Shown piece after piece: positions 23,210-30,943 of a stretch of DNA of 64,000 bases. The position numbers and the translations under genes are program-made. Origin of the DNA: Paenibacillus uliginis N3/975 (lineage in GTDB: Bacteria; Bacillota; Bacilli; Paenibacillales; Paenibacillaceae); NCBI RefSeq assembly GCF_900177425.1, contig NZ_LT840184.1, forward strand, positions 4,622,357 through 4,686,356. The letters are read 5' to 3'. Position 1 is the first letter of the stretch. The number at the start of each line of letters is the position of its first letter. Below the pieces are notes generated by a model. The model had not been told where the DNA came from. It did not search any database and was given only the letters and a program-made list of their open reading frames with translations.

Positions 23210-23887
23210 TCTTTTCCTCTCTCCTAAACATACATTTTCTTAACATGGTAGACGTGACGCAGTGTTGTTACGCTCCTTCCCCTTAGGGCATCTATATTGT
23301 ATTGAATCATAGGCAGAATAAATTACAATACCATTTTATATTAATGATAATGATTGTCATTATCAAGATGAAATTGCGAAATTTTCAACTAACTCCCTAT
23401 GGCGACTTCTTTTCTGTGAAATCTATACGGCAGCCAGTTATTACGATAAAAGCAATTACATTTGAGACCACAATTTTCGCCCTCTCTATTATGTCTAGTC
23501 CATAATGGAATACAATTCGTTATAATGTTACCATATGTTACCTCCATGTTTTGTTCCAAAATAGCTCCTTGTCAAAAGGACTTAACTTCATTGGAATTAG
23601 CCAAAATCGGACTCACATTCGCCGTAATCGGAGACGTCATCATATATCGCAATTCTTAAAGCCCAAGAGGAAGAACGACTACTCGCACCCGAGAATCAAA
23701 CCCTATAGTACATGAACGAATTAAAAGAAAAAAAGCCGCGAATGTCGCAAGCTTCAAGGTTTTCCATACATGATCTCTATGGTATTACGAGCTCCCTCAT
23801 CAAAAATGGGACGATAGCGCTTTTAGTTGCCACAATCGTCCCACCCTTTTTCATCGTTTATGAGCACAGCTTCCTTCTACATATTTA
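23210..23887. other. Degenerate region upstream of the ABC exporter
   Basis: Apart from the Fur-type promoter (23338-23366), no intact gene is seen. A plus-strand frame near 23573-23656 (KDLTSLELAKIGLTFAVIGD then VIIYRNS) looks like a small-protein fragment without a start. A stem GGGACGAT...ATCGTCCC at about 23811-23847 followed by ACCCTTTTT may be an old terminator. Confidence 0.4.
23338..23366 (-). promoter_or_regulatory. Promoter with an embedded Fur box for the ABC exporter
   Basis: On the minus strand TTGATA (23361-23366) and TAATAT (23338-23343) are exactly 17 bp apart. The spacer and -35 region are TGATAATGACAATCATTATCA (23345-23365, given here as two overlapping 7-1-7 Fur motifs: TGATAAT-G-ACAATCA and TGACAAT-C-ATTATCA). 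Fur with iron bound here would block RNA polymerase. About 130 nt of leader separate it from the exporter start. Confidence 0.75.
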
Positions 23888-24200
23888 CTATTTACCAGCC
23901 AAAAACTCATCTAACTGACGCTGGATCTCCGTTACGTATTCATCAATGCCGGCTGCTTTTAGTTTCTGAATGGCCTTCGGATATTCGGTTTCAAAATCCA
24001 CAAAACCGGTACGTATTATCGATGGACTCTTGTGCTACATCCGGCCCGAACAATTGGTAATTTTGGTTTCTAAACATCCATTCATAGAAGAATTCGCTAG
24101 GGGTCAGCTTAGTGATTCTTCCATCCACAATCTCGTAATCCTTGCCTTCGACACCATAGAGAGCAAACAGATTATTTTCCTACGCCATCTTAATCCGAAA
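23888..24200 (-). pseudogene. C-terminal remnant of an extracellular solute-binding protein
   Basis: Two pieces of one family are legible. The first reads NNLFALYGVEGKDYEIVDGR then ITKLTPSEFFYEWMFRNQNY. After a deletion and frame change comes TGFVDFETEYPKAIQKLKAA then GIDEYVTEIQRQLDEFLAGK and a TAG at 23888-23890. This is the end of a type-1 (LplA-like) lipoprotein that binds oligosaccharides for an ABC importer. The segment between, present in intact relatives, is missing, and no 5' part or partner permease genes remain. Confidence 0.72.
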
Positions 24201-24297
24201 AGCCAACAAGCTGACCCCGATTAGATCCGGTGTCAGCTTGTGAGCTTCCTGTGTAACGCTTACGTTTTTTGAGTTGACAGCCGTATATCCTGCATAC

Positions 24298-25446
24298 CTA
24301 TGGCAAAATCGTTATTCTTCCAGTAATAACGCCCTTCTCATCTCTATAGAATTGAAGCGCTTTATACTCTGCTCCATCCCCGCTGAAATGGACGCTCTCG
24401 GAATATCCCGTCTGCCCTTCCAAGAACAACTGCTGTACGGGAATTGTCACGCTCCAATCGTTATACTCATAAAAAATATTGCCTCCCTCTTTCAGAGTCA
24501 CTTCTATGACAGATTCGGGAATGAGCGTGCCTTCCGGTATTTTCCTTTTCATATCTTCGATTTCATCCGCCAATTCCGATTCAGTCTTGTCACTGGACAT
24601 AGCGGAAGCTAATGCCGTTTCCGTTGCAGATTCATCCGTCAATTCACGAAGATAAGCATCCGCCTTGGCACGGTCCGACTTGGTTGGGTCCAAAGGCAGA
24701 TCAAACAAAAGGGCGGCTCCATCATAATCGGCTTTGGGAAGAATACTGCCTGTGTTTTCTTGAAAAGCAAAGGCATCATTGCTATAGAAACTTGTGCCGC
24801 TGGCGATCGCCAGATACACTCCTCTGTCCGCAAACATTTCTATATCGTCGCATTCGATCAACCTGTACATAATGCCATCAGCCACAAATTCACTGTAGCC
24901 GCCATTCATCGTCACGATATTAACTGCCCAAGGCTTCTGACCTTTAATAAGCGGTGAAACAAAAAACGCTTCCTTACCGTATTCCGGATCCGCCGTCGAC
25001 GGCATGGCAGAGCCATCTTGTCTCGCGATGGAAACGACGGCATAAGTTCGGTCGGCATTGAAGCCCTCCGCACCATTCGCCAATTCCTTGAGTCCCGCTC
25101 CTGAAACGATTCCATGGAGGGTAAAACGGTAATCGTTGGCATCAGCAGACTGGTTGATTTCGATCGCATCACGGCTATCAAAGGCTTGGGCCAACTTCCT
25201 CTCATTCAAATGCTCTGCCACTTGGTTGGCGTTAAATAGTTGCGCAGCTGCAAAAGCCGTCATGGACAGGGCGAGCGTGACTGAAGCAACTATTATCCCA
25301 ACGGTAAGCTTTTTTCGTTTAGCGTGTCTCATTCTTCCTCTCTCCTTATATTTACGGATGATGGCTTGGTTCAGAATCTCTTCCGGCTCCTTCTCGGAAG
25401 CCAGAGCATTTTTTAGCAGATGGTCCCACTCCTCGGATTCCTTCAT
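24298..25446 (-). CDS. Anti-sigma factor-like membrane protein (DUF4179 type)
   Basis: This 382-residue protein has a cytoplasmic N-terminal region of about 48 residues, one membrane segment (about 49-69, LTVGIIVASVTLALSMTAFA) and a large outside domain of over 300 residues. It lies directly after, and overlaps by 95 bp, an ECF sigma factor gene, the usual place for its anti-sigma factor. The outside domain resembles DUF4179-containing proteins of Bacillales. The ATG at 25446 has GGAGG 9 nt upstream; a TTG at 25455 is the alternative. It presumably holds the sigma factor inactive until an envelope signal is received. Confidence 0.8.
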   Translation of the reverse strand: MKESEEWDHLLKNALASEKEPEEILNQAIIRKYKERGRMRHAKRKKLTVGIIVASVTLALSMTAFAAAQLFNANQVAEHLNERKLAQAFDSRDAIEINQSADANDYRFTLHGIVSGAGLKELANGAEGFNADRTYAVVSIARQDGSAMPSTADPEYGKEAFFVSPLIKGQKPWAVNIVTMNGGYSEFVADGIMYRLIECDDIEMFADRGVYLAIASGTSFYSNDAFAFQENTGSILPKADYDGAALLFDLPLDPTKSDRAKADAYLRELTDESATETALASAMSSDKTESELADEIEDMKRKIPEGTLIPESVIEVTLKEGGNIFYEYNDWSVTIPVQQLFLEGQTGYSESVHFSGDGAEYKALQFYRDEKGVITGRITILP

Positions 25447-25966
25447 CTGATTCAACCTCCAATTGCTTTTTCATGGCTTTACGCGCTAGAAATAGTCTGC
25501 TTTTTACGGTTCCCTTGGGAATCTTCAGCATCTCCGCAATTTCTACAACGGACATGTCTGCGGTATAGTACAAATAAAGCGGAATTCTCAACCTATCGTT
25601 CAGGTTGTCTGCGGCTGCACGGATAATGCGGCTGAGCTCGCCAGATAGCGCCGCTTCCTCCGGTTTCCCAGCCTCTTCTCCCCCGTAGAACTTGTCCACA
25701 CCCTCTTTGAGCTCAACGCTGGGCATTATCCTTTGCCTCCGGGCCCATTTCCGGCGATGGTTTTTGCGCAAGCGGATGGCAATGGAGATCAGAAATGACT
25801 TCGGATTGTGATTGGCGTCCAATTTGTGGAGCATCTCCATCGCCTTTAGAAACGTTTCCTGATACAGATCATCCGCATCCGCTTTATTTCCGGCTAAGCG
25901 GTAACAAAACCCGTAGACGGCTTTTCCGTGCATATTCACAAGATTGCTGAATTCATCGATATCCAA
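25352..25966 (-). CDS. ECF-type RNA polymerase sigma factor
   Basis: This 204-residue protein has region 2 (FSNLVNMHGKAVYGFCYRLA with DADDLYQETFLKAM, about 5-45) and region 4 (RIPLYLYYTADMSVVEIAEM then LKIPKGTVKSRLFLARKAMK, about 125-165). The tail of about 30 residues past region 4 is read from DNA that also encodes the anti-sigma N-terminus. A TTG at 25966 has AGGAG 7 nt upstream; the alternative TTG at 25996 has a poorer site. The 25967-26114 region upstream shows no gene. Confidence 0.9.
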   Translation of the reverse strand: MDIDEFSNLVNMHGKAVYGFCYRLAGNKADADDLYQETFLKAMEMLHKLDANHNPKSFLISIAIRLRKNHRRKWARRQRIMPSVELKEGVDKFYGGEEAGKPEEAALSGELSRIIRAAADNLNDRLRIPLYLYYTADMSVVEIAEMLKIPKGTVKSRLFLARKAMKKQLEVESDEGIRGVGPSAKKCSGFREGAGRDSEPSHHP

Positions 25967-26114
25967 TGAGGTTCTCCTTTCCGAATGATCATTCAACTAT
26001 ACATTGTCATCACCTTGCACTTGGTTCACAAATTTATTAAAAACGATTAAAATAATCCTGTTTCGAGCATAAGTTATTGACCGTCCAATGACCATAAGCG
26101 GTTGATAGCCGAAG

Positions 26115-26140
26115 AAAAAACACCGGTAATCCCGGTGTTT
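26115..26140 (-). terminator. Second terminator downstream of nrdDG
   Basis: AACACCGG-GATTA-CCGGTGTT with TTTTTTC on the minus strand. Confidence 0.7.
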
Positions 26141-26251
26141 CTATGCATCAACCATTCACTGACCAAGCGAGTTTGTTCTCTGGCATTATTAAGGACCAGC
26201 GTTCCTAACCGTCTTTCTTAGATTTTAACTAAGGGCTAAAACATACGAAAG

Positions 26252-26298
26252 AGGCATGCCCCTTACAGGTTCAAGTAACCTGAAGGGCATGCCTTTTT
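26252..26298. terminator. Terminator after nrdG
   Basis: AGGCATGCCC...GGGCATGCCT with inner pairing CAGGTT/AACCTG. T runs favour the plus strand, but it directly follows nrdG on the minus strand. Confidence 0.8.
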
Positions 26299-26317
26299 AT
26301 TATTTTCAGCCTCTCCA

Positions 26318-26818
26318 TCATAGAGAAACTTCCACCACGCAGCCTTTCTTCACACTTAATGCGACATTCACCAGACGCTGGTTCCGACTTCCACGAAATG
26401 ATAATGAAGTATCCCTCTCCTGTTGAATAAACTTACCGTCAACTATAACATCACACAGAAGCGCCAGCTGCCTTAGCTTCGGCTGTCTCATAACCGCCTC
26501 AAAGGTAAAACCTGTATAAGCCCATACATTTTTATCAGGACAGCACTCTCGGAAGTCAGACAGAAAACTAATGCATTCCTCCGCTGAGAAAAAGGGATCT
26601 CCACCGCACAACGTAACTCCTTCCAGCAATGGATTACATGCAATTTCCTCCAGAATTCGAGTTTTCAACTCATCAGTGAATGGTTCCCCGGCTTCAAAAT
26701 CCCAAGAAGCCGTATTGAAACACCCGGGACAGGCGTGGCGGCAGCCACTAACAAACAGAACCGCACGGACTCCCTGGCCTTCATTAATGCTTTCCGGTAT
26801 ATAGCCGCAGATGTTCAT
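26318..26818 (-). CDS. nrdG: Anaerobic ribonucleotide reductase activating protein
   Basis: This 166-residue radical SAM enzyme has the cluster motif CRHACPGC (CxxxCxxC, about residues 26-33) followed by FNTASWDFEAGEPF. The typical GGDPFFSAE stretch and DGKFIQQERD lie further on. It generates the glycyl radical on NrdD. Its ATG overlaps the nrdD stop by 4 bp (ATGA), so the two are coupled. It is the last gene before the terminator at 26252. Confidence 0.95.
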   Translation of the reverse strand: MNICGYIPESINEGQGVRAVLFVSGCRHACPGCFNTASWDFEAGEPFTDELKTRILEEIACNPLLEGVTLCGGDPFFSAEECISFLSDFRECCPDKNVWAYTGFTFEAVMRQPKLRQLALLCDVIVDGKFIQQERDTSLSFRGSRNQRLVNVALSVKKGCVVEVSL

Positions 26819-29037
26819 CGGTGTTTGACCCGATCCTTAACTTCAGCCTGTTTGGCTGAATTGAACCGCTCCGTATAGTTGCCTGTTAAATAACCCGTTA
26901 CTCTGCGTAGACGATGGAACAGCACCTTGTCCTCCTCAACCCCGCATTCAGGGCAAGATGCACCGATGATTCCTTCGTAATCACAGACAGGACACCGATC
27001 CAATGGATGATTAACGGAAAAATAACCAATGTCTTGTTTAAGCGCAAATTGGACTATATTCCGGAATGCAGCTGTATTTTGCCGTGCGTTGCCGTCCAGC
27101 TCCACATACGAGATCGCACCCGCATTACACAGCTTATGGAATGGTGCTTCCCATTGAATCTTTTGAAAAGCAGCGGCTGGAAAATATACAGGAATATGAA
27201 ATGAATTCGTGTAGTACTCCCGGTCGGTTACACCCGGTATACTGCCAAATGTGGTTCGATCCAACTTTGTGAATTTTCCGGACAGACCTTCTGCTGGAGT
27301 GGCAAAAAGCGTAATATTCAAATCATACTGCTCGCTCATGGCATCACAGTAAGCACGCATCCTTCCAACGATATCGAGCGCCATCTTTCTGACCATCTCG
27401 TCTTCGCCATGATGTTGTCCTGTTAAAGCTTTCAAACACTCTGCTAGACCGATAAAACCGAGTGCCAGCGATCCGTGTTTAATAAGTTCTGCGACCGCAT
27501 CGTCTGGGGCGAGCTTCTCCCCGCCTTCCCAGACCCCTTCGCGCATCATAAAATCAGACGCTTTTGCCGGCTGCTTGGCTTGAATTTCATACCGGTGGAT
27601 CAATCCTTCCACAGCAACCTTCATATATCGCTCCAAACTTTCGAAAAATCCGGTTAAATCCGGTTCCTCTCGCTGATCCATTACTACACCATGCTCAATC
27701 CCAAGCCGTACCAGGTTGATCGTGTTAAAAGACAAATTGCCCTTCCCGCTCAACCGGTTTCTGCCGAATCGGTCCGAGATCGTTCTCGTACGGCATCCCA
27801 TGGTTGCAATGATCGTATCGGGATCCTCCGGCCGGTAATAAGGGAGATTGAATGATGCGTCCACATTTACAAAATTCGGATACAACCGGCGGCTGGAGCA
27901 TTCTACCGCTTTAAGGAACAGATCATAGTTCGGATCACCTTCCACCTGATTTATCCCGTTTTTACATTGAAAAATATGCTGCGGGAATATCGGTGTCTCT
28001 CCGCGTCCAAGTCCTCTCATTGTAGCGTCGAGAAGTGAATGAGAAACCAGTCTACCCTCGGTAGAGGTACACATCCCGTAATTTAACGAGGTAAACGGAA
28101 TTTGTCCCCCTGCCCGGCTGCTCATCGTATTCAAATTATGGATCAGAGATTCCGCGGCCTGCTTCGTTTCGTTTACGGTCTCTTCATAAGCAAACATATA
28201 TGTACGGGGATAATTCTCTTCAAGCGAGTGATTATCTATATGCATCTCCAAATCCGAAATCTCTTTTCCTTGGTTCAATTCGCCTTCGTTGAAATAAGAA
28301 AGCCCTTTTCGAAAATGCTTACGGAAGGACTTACCCACGTAGGGCGCCAAATCCCAATCTATTTTATTACCTGAGACCCCACCGAATTGGCTGTTCTGCT
28401 GAGACTGAAATATGATGGCTACCAGTGCCATAGCGGTCATGATGCTCTGTGGAGGACGGACCGAACCGTTGCCCGTATTAAAGCCGTTTTCTAGCAGCCG
28501 ATCAAATGGAATGAAAATGCAATTGGTCGTTCCCAGTGCATATTGATCCAAGTCATGCACATATACATATCCGTTTTTTACCGCCTCATTCAACGGTTTC
28601 GGCAGCATAAAGCCAGTCGCCATCCACTTGGCATATTCCGATCCGATCCGGCTCATTTTTCCACTGAAAGATTCACCGTTTAAATTGGCATTTTCCCGAA
28701 GCAGATCCAGATCCTTAACGCCGATAACATCACTGCTGATCTTGTACAGTTCCCCACGCTTCATGCGTTCCCTGTCACGTGCCTCACGGTACTCTGTATA
28801 AGCTTCAGCTGCTTGTCTATACCCGGTTTTATTCAAAAAAAGTATGACAAGGTCCTGTATTTCTTCCACAGACATTTGCTCCAAGCCAACCGTCTCAGCT
28901 TCCACCAATGTACCGATCCTGGACGATGCCTCATATCTGGAAGTTCCTTCAGTAGCCTCAAAAACCTTATTCACCGCACTCATAATCCGTGTAACTTCAA
29001 ACGCCACACATGTTCCGTCCCTTTTAATCACCTTCAT
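26815..29037 (-). CDS. nrdD: Anaerobic ribonucleoside-triphosphate reductase (class III)
   Basis: This 740-residue protein starts with an ATP cone (MKVIKRDGTCVAFEVTRIMS, about 1-90). A catalytic barrel follows with NTMSSRAGGQIPFTSLNYG. The C-terminal zinc site is CPVCDYEGIIGASCPECG (about 675), and the glycyl radical loop is RVTGYLTGNYTERFN with the radical Gly near 714. It makes dNTPs without oxygen. The ATG at 29037 follows AGGAGGAATCGTG. NrdR boxes and a cobalamin riboswitch lie upstream, a sign that a B12-dependent class II enzyme exists elsewhere. Confidence 0.97.
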   Translation of the reverse strand: MKVIKRDGTCVAFEVTRIMSAVNKVFEATEGTSRYEASSRIGTLVEAETVGLEQMSVEEIQDLVILFLNKTGYRQAAEAYTEYREARDRERMKRGELYKISSDVIGVKDLDLLRENANLNGESFSGKMSRIGSEYAKWMATGFMLPKPLNEAVKNGYVYVHDLDQYALGTTNCIFIPFDRLLENGFNTGNGSVRPPQSIMTAMALVAIIFQSQQNSQFGGVSGNKIDWDLAPYVGKSFRKHFRKGLSYFNEGELNQGKEISDLEMHIDNHSLEENYPRTYMFAYEETVNETKQAAESLIHNLNTMSSRAGGQIPFTSLNYGMCTSTEGRLVSHSLLDATMRGLGRGETPIFPQHIFQCKNGINQVEGDPNYDLFLKAVECSSRRLYPNFVNVDASFNLPYYRPEDPDTIIATMGCRTRTISDRFGRNRLSGKGNLSFNTINLVRLGIEHGVVMDQREEPDLTGFFESLERYMKVAVEGLIHRYEIQAKQPAKASDFMMREGVWEGGEKLAPDDAVAELIKHGSLALGFIGLAECLKALTGQHHGEDEMVRKMALDIVGRMRAYCDAMSEQYDLNITLFATPAEGLSGKFTKLDRTTFGSIPGVTDREYYTNSFHIPVYFPAAAFQKIQWEAPFHKLCNAGAISYVELDGNARQNTAAFRNIVQFALKQDIGYFSVNHPLDRCPVCDYEGIIGASCPECGVEEDKVLFHRLRRVTGYLTGNYTERFNSAKQAEVKDRVKHR

Positions 29038-29116
29038 CACGATTCCTCCTATGCAAATACCTATACAGGCGTATTAATCAACCCTTCACGGTGTGCGGTA
29101 CAATCGAAGTGAACAA

Positions 29117-29400
29117 TAAAAGAAGCATGCTACCGCAAGTGTCTGCGGAATACATGCTTCATAAAGAACCGTTTAATCCAGTCAAATAAAAACGGACCAG
29201 ACAACCCTTCCATTCGAAACACTTCCCTATCAACCGTAGGCACACCGTGTTGTCTTAATGGCAGGTATCTGACTTCAGTTCACGAACTGGCGTAGAAAAC
29301 GAGATTGTTTCTTAAATGTTCGCCTCGAGAAGCTGTTACAGTGGCGGGACCGCTTCGGATTTTCACCGGATTCCCTTTTAAGACCGGACATATCCGATCG
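29117..29400 (-). promoter_or_regulatory. Cobalamin riboswitch with terminator, upstream of nrdDG
   Basis: The minus strand carries hallmark B12 aptamer elements in order: GGGAATCCGGTGAAAATCCG (about 29345-29385), CGGTCCCGCCACTGT, and AGTCAGATACCTGCC (about 29261-29276). A terminator follows (29117-29160): GAAGCATG...CATGCTTC with TTTT. Cobalamin binding should favour termination and shut off the B12-independent reductase when B12 is present. Confidence 0.92.
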
Positions 29401-29408
29401 ACCATCAA

Positions 29409-29457
29409 GCACTATATGTAGTTGTTACATCAAACAATATAACAACATATAGATTTT
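29409..29457 (-). promoter_or_regulatory. Tandem NrdR boxes
   Basis: GCACTATATGTAGTTG (29409-29424) and ACAACATATAGATTTT (29442-29457) both resemble the NrdR consensus acaCtATATatAGtgt. They are spaced 33 bp, about three helical turns, start to start, as is usual for NrdR. NrdR represses reductase operons according to the dATP/ATP balance. Confidence 0.72.
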
Positions 29458-29531
29458 AACTGTAACATTAATCACAGGTGAAAACTTCTGGAGAGGGCGT
29501 GCACCACATGGCGTCGATAAATTGTAGGAAA

Positions 29532-30062
29532 TTAATTCGCTTCTGTCGGCATTGGGGTAGGAGTCGGTTTCGCGTAACCCGTCTTATACTTTTCGTCAAT
29601 GTGCTTTCGGATTTCAGTCAAACTTTTTCCTTCACTGTCCATCTTAGCTGATTCTACTGCGATTTCCAGACAAACACCACAGCGTGTGCCGTGATCATCC
29701 CACACAATGCTGCCGTCTTCTTTAACCTCATTGATGAAACAGTTCAGATTGCTCTCGTGCCCTGCACTTTCACCGCAGCCGCAGTAGCATGGAATCCAGG
29801 TAAGCACATCTTTCTCCTGAGCTGCGAGTGCATATATAGTGCGCATCTCATCGCTTTTACCGTCCAAGAACGTTGGCAGTTCCTTCGCAGACGCTGTAAC
29901 TTCTTGAAGATCTCCATTAGCAAGCTTCTTTTGTGAACCATGTTCGTGAACCGTTTCAGTTCCTTGATTACTCTCTGCCGGCTCTTGTGCCTTCTCAGCG
30001 CCGCAACCACCCAGCAACAGACCTGCAGACAGCATCAATACTGCAAATTTACGTTTATACAT
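29532..30062 (-). CDS. PCYCGC-motif lipoprotein
   Basis: This 176-residue lipoprotein has a signal MYKRKFAVLMLSAGLLLGGC with the lipobox LGGC. A Ser/Glu/His-rich linker and the domain IPCYCGCGESAGHESNLNCF (about 90-110) follow, with further Cys at GTRCGVC. The PCYCGC family is found in Bacilli next to metal or cytochrome genes. The five or six Cys and several His suggest metal binding outside the membrane, but no activity is established. The tail is a Pro/Thr repeat KPTPTPMPTEAN. It stands alone between nrdDG and the crcB pair. Confidence 0.85.
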   Translation of the reverse strand: MYKRKFAVLMLSAGLLLGGCGAEKAQEPAESNQGTETVHEHGSQKKLANGDLQEVTASAKELPTFLDGKSDEMRTIYALAAQEKDVLTWIPCYCGCGESAGHESNLNCFINEVKEDGSIVWDDHGTRCGVCLEIAVESAKMDSEGKSLTEIRKHIDEKYKTGYAKPTPTPMPTEAN

Positions 30063-30110
30063 TATTCATTTCCTCCCCATAATGGCCACAAAATTCCTTT
30101 ATCGATTATT

Positions 30111-30467
30111 TCACTGAGCCGCTATATAGATTCCTGTCCATGCCCCTGCAAGACCCAACATAACCGATATAAGAACATATGAGAATGCTTGTATGTATCT
30201 CTTGTTTCCTGCCAAGGTGACCGCTTCATAACCAAAGGTTGAAAATGTGGTAAAAGCCCCACAAAAGCCGGTCCCGAGCATTCTGTAAACGGCTTCAGGA
30301 AGACGATCCGAATAACCGGCAAGAAGTCCAAGTATGATGGAACCGGCCAAATTTACGAGAAGCGTAGCCCACGGGAATGTCCCCTGTGCTTTTTTTCCAA
30401 GCCAAACACCAACGCAATAACGGGAAACTGCTCCCGCAATCCCGCCTAATCCTATCCACAAAATCAC
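30111..30467 (-). CDS. crcB: Fluoride channel subunit CrcB/FluC, copy 1
   Basis: This 118-residue protein has four membrane helices. It has the N-terminal GGIAGAVSRYCVG, the pore motif TGFCGAFTTFSTFGYEA (about 70-86) with the Phe box and the central-Na+ TFS turn, and a C-terminal LGLAGAWTGI. It exports fluoride as a dual-topology dimer. Paired crcB genes in Firmicutes form heterodimers. The GTG start at 30467 overlaps the upstream crcB stop (GTGTGA), giving tight coupling. The frame upstream of that GTG is not used. Confidence 0.94.
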   Translation of the reverse strand: MILWIGLGGIAGAVSRYCVGVWLGKKAQGTFPWATLLVNLAGSIILGLLAGYSDRLPEAVYRMLGTGFCGAFTTFSTFGYEAVTLAGNKRYIQAFSYVLISVMLGLAGAWTGIYIAAQ

Positions 30468-30865
30468 ACTGCCGCACCTTCTCGCTTCGAAGACATCTTC
30501 CGTCCCAGCCAAACACCGATACAGGACATGAGCAGACCGCCAACAACGCTTACGATTACATAGATCACGGCGACTGCGTCCTGACCGTTACCGATTAACC
30601 TGACTGTATCCACTGTAAAGGTTGAGAATGTCGTAAACGCCCCCGTAAACCCGGTGCCGATGAACAGACGAACCTGTGCAGAGATATTTGAGGAAGATAA
30701 GCAGTAAGTCAAAAACCAGCCTAGAAACAGGCATCCCGCCAGGTTGATGAACAGGATAGCTGCCGGAAAGCCGTTTAGTGGAGCAGGTATTATCTCATCC
30801 AGACCATAGCGGAGTAATGTGCCACCGAACCCTCCCGCACCCACAAAGAGCAGGTTCTTTCCCAT
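30464..30865 (-). CDS. crcB: Fluoride channel subunit CrcB/FluC, copy 2
   Basis: This 133-residue paralogue of the downstream gene has VGAGGFGGTLLRYGLDE at the start, the pore motif TGFTGAFTTFSTFTVDTVR and a C-terminal basic tail RKMSSKREGAAV. GGAAGGG lies upstream of the ATG at 30865; the longer frame has no ribosome site. The two subunits probably insert in opposite orientations to build one pore. No fluoride riboswitch was recognised in the short upstream gap to rarA. Confidence 0.94.
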   Translation of the reverse strand: MGKNLLFVGAGGFGGTLLRYGLDEIIPAPLNGFPAAILFINLAGCLFLGWFLTYCLSSSNISAQVRLFIGTGFTGAFTTFSTFTVDTVRLIGNGQDAVAVIYVIVSVVGGLLMSCIGVWLGRKMSSKREGAAV

Positions 30866-30943
30866 ACGATTTCCCTTCCTTACCGTAACATTCAAGATGT
30901 ACAACATGCACTTCATTCAATGAATCAAGTGTTTCGAATTCCT

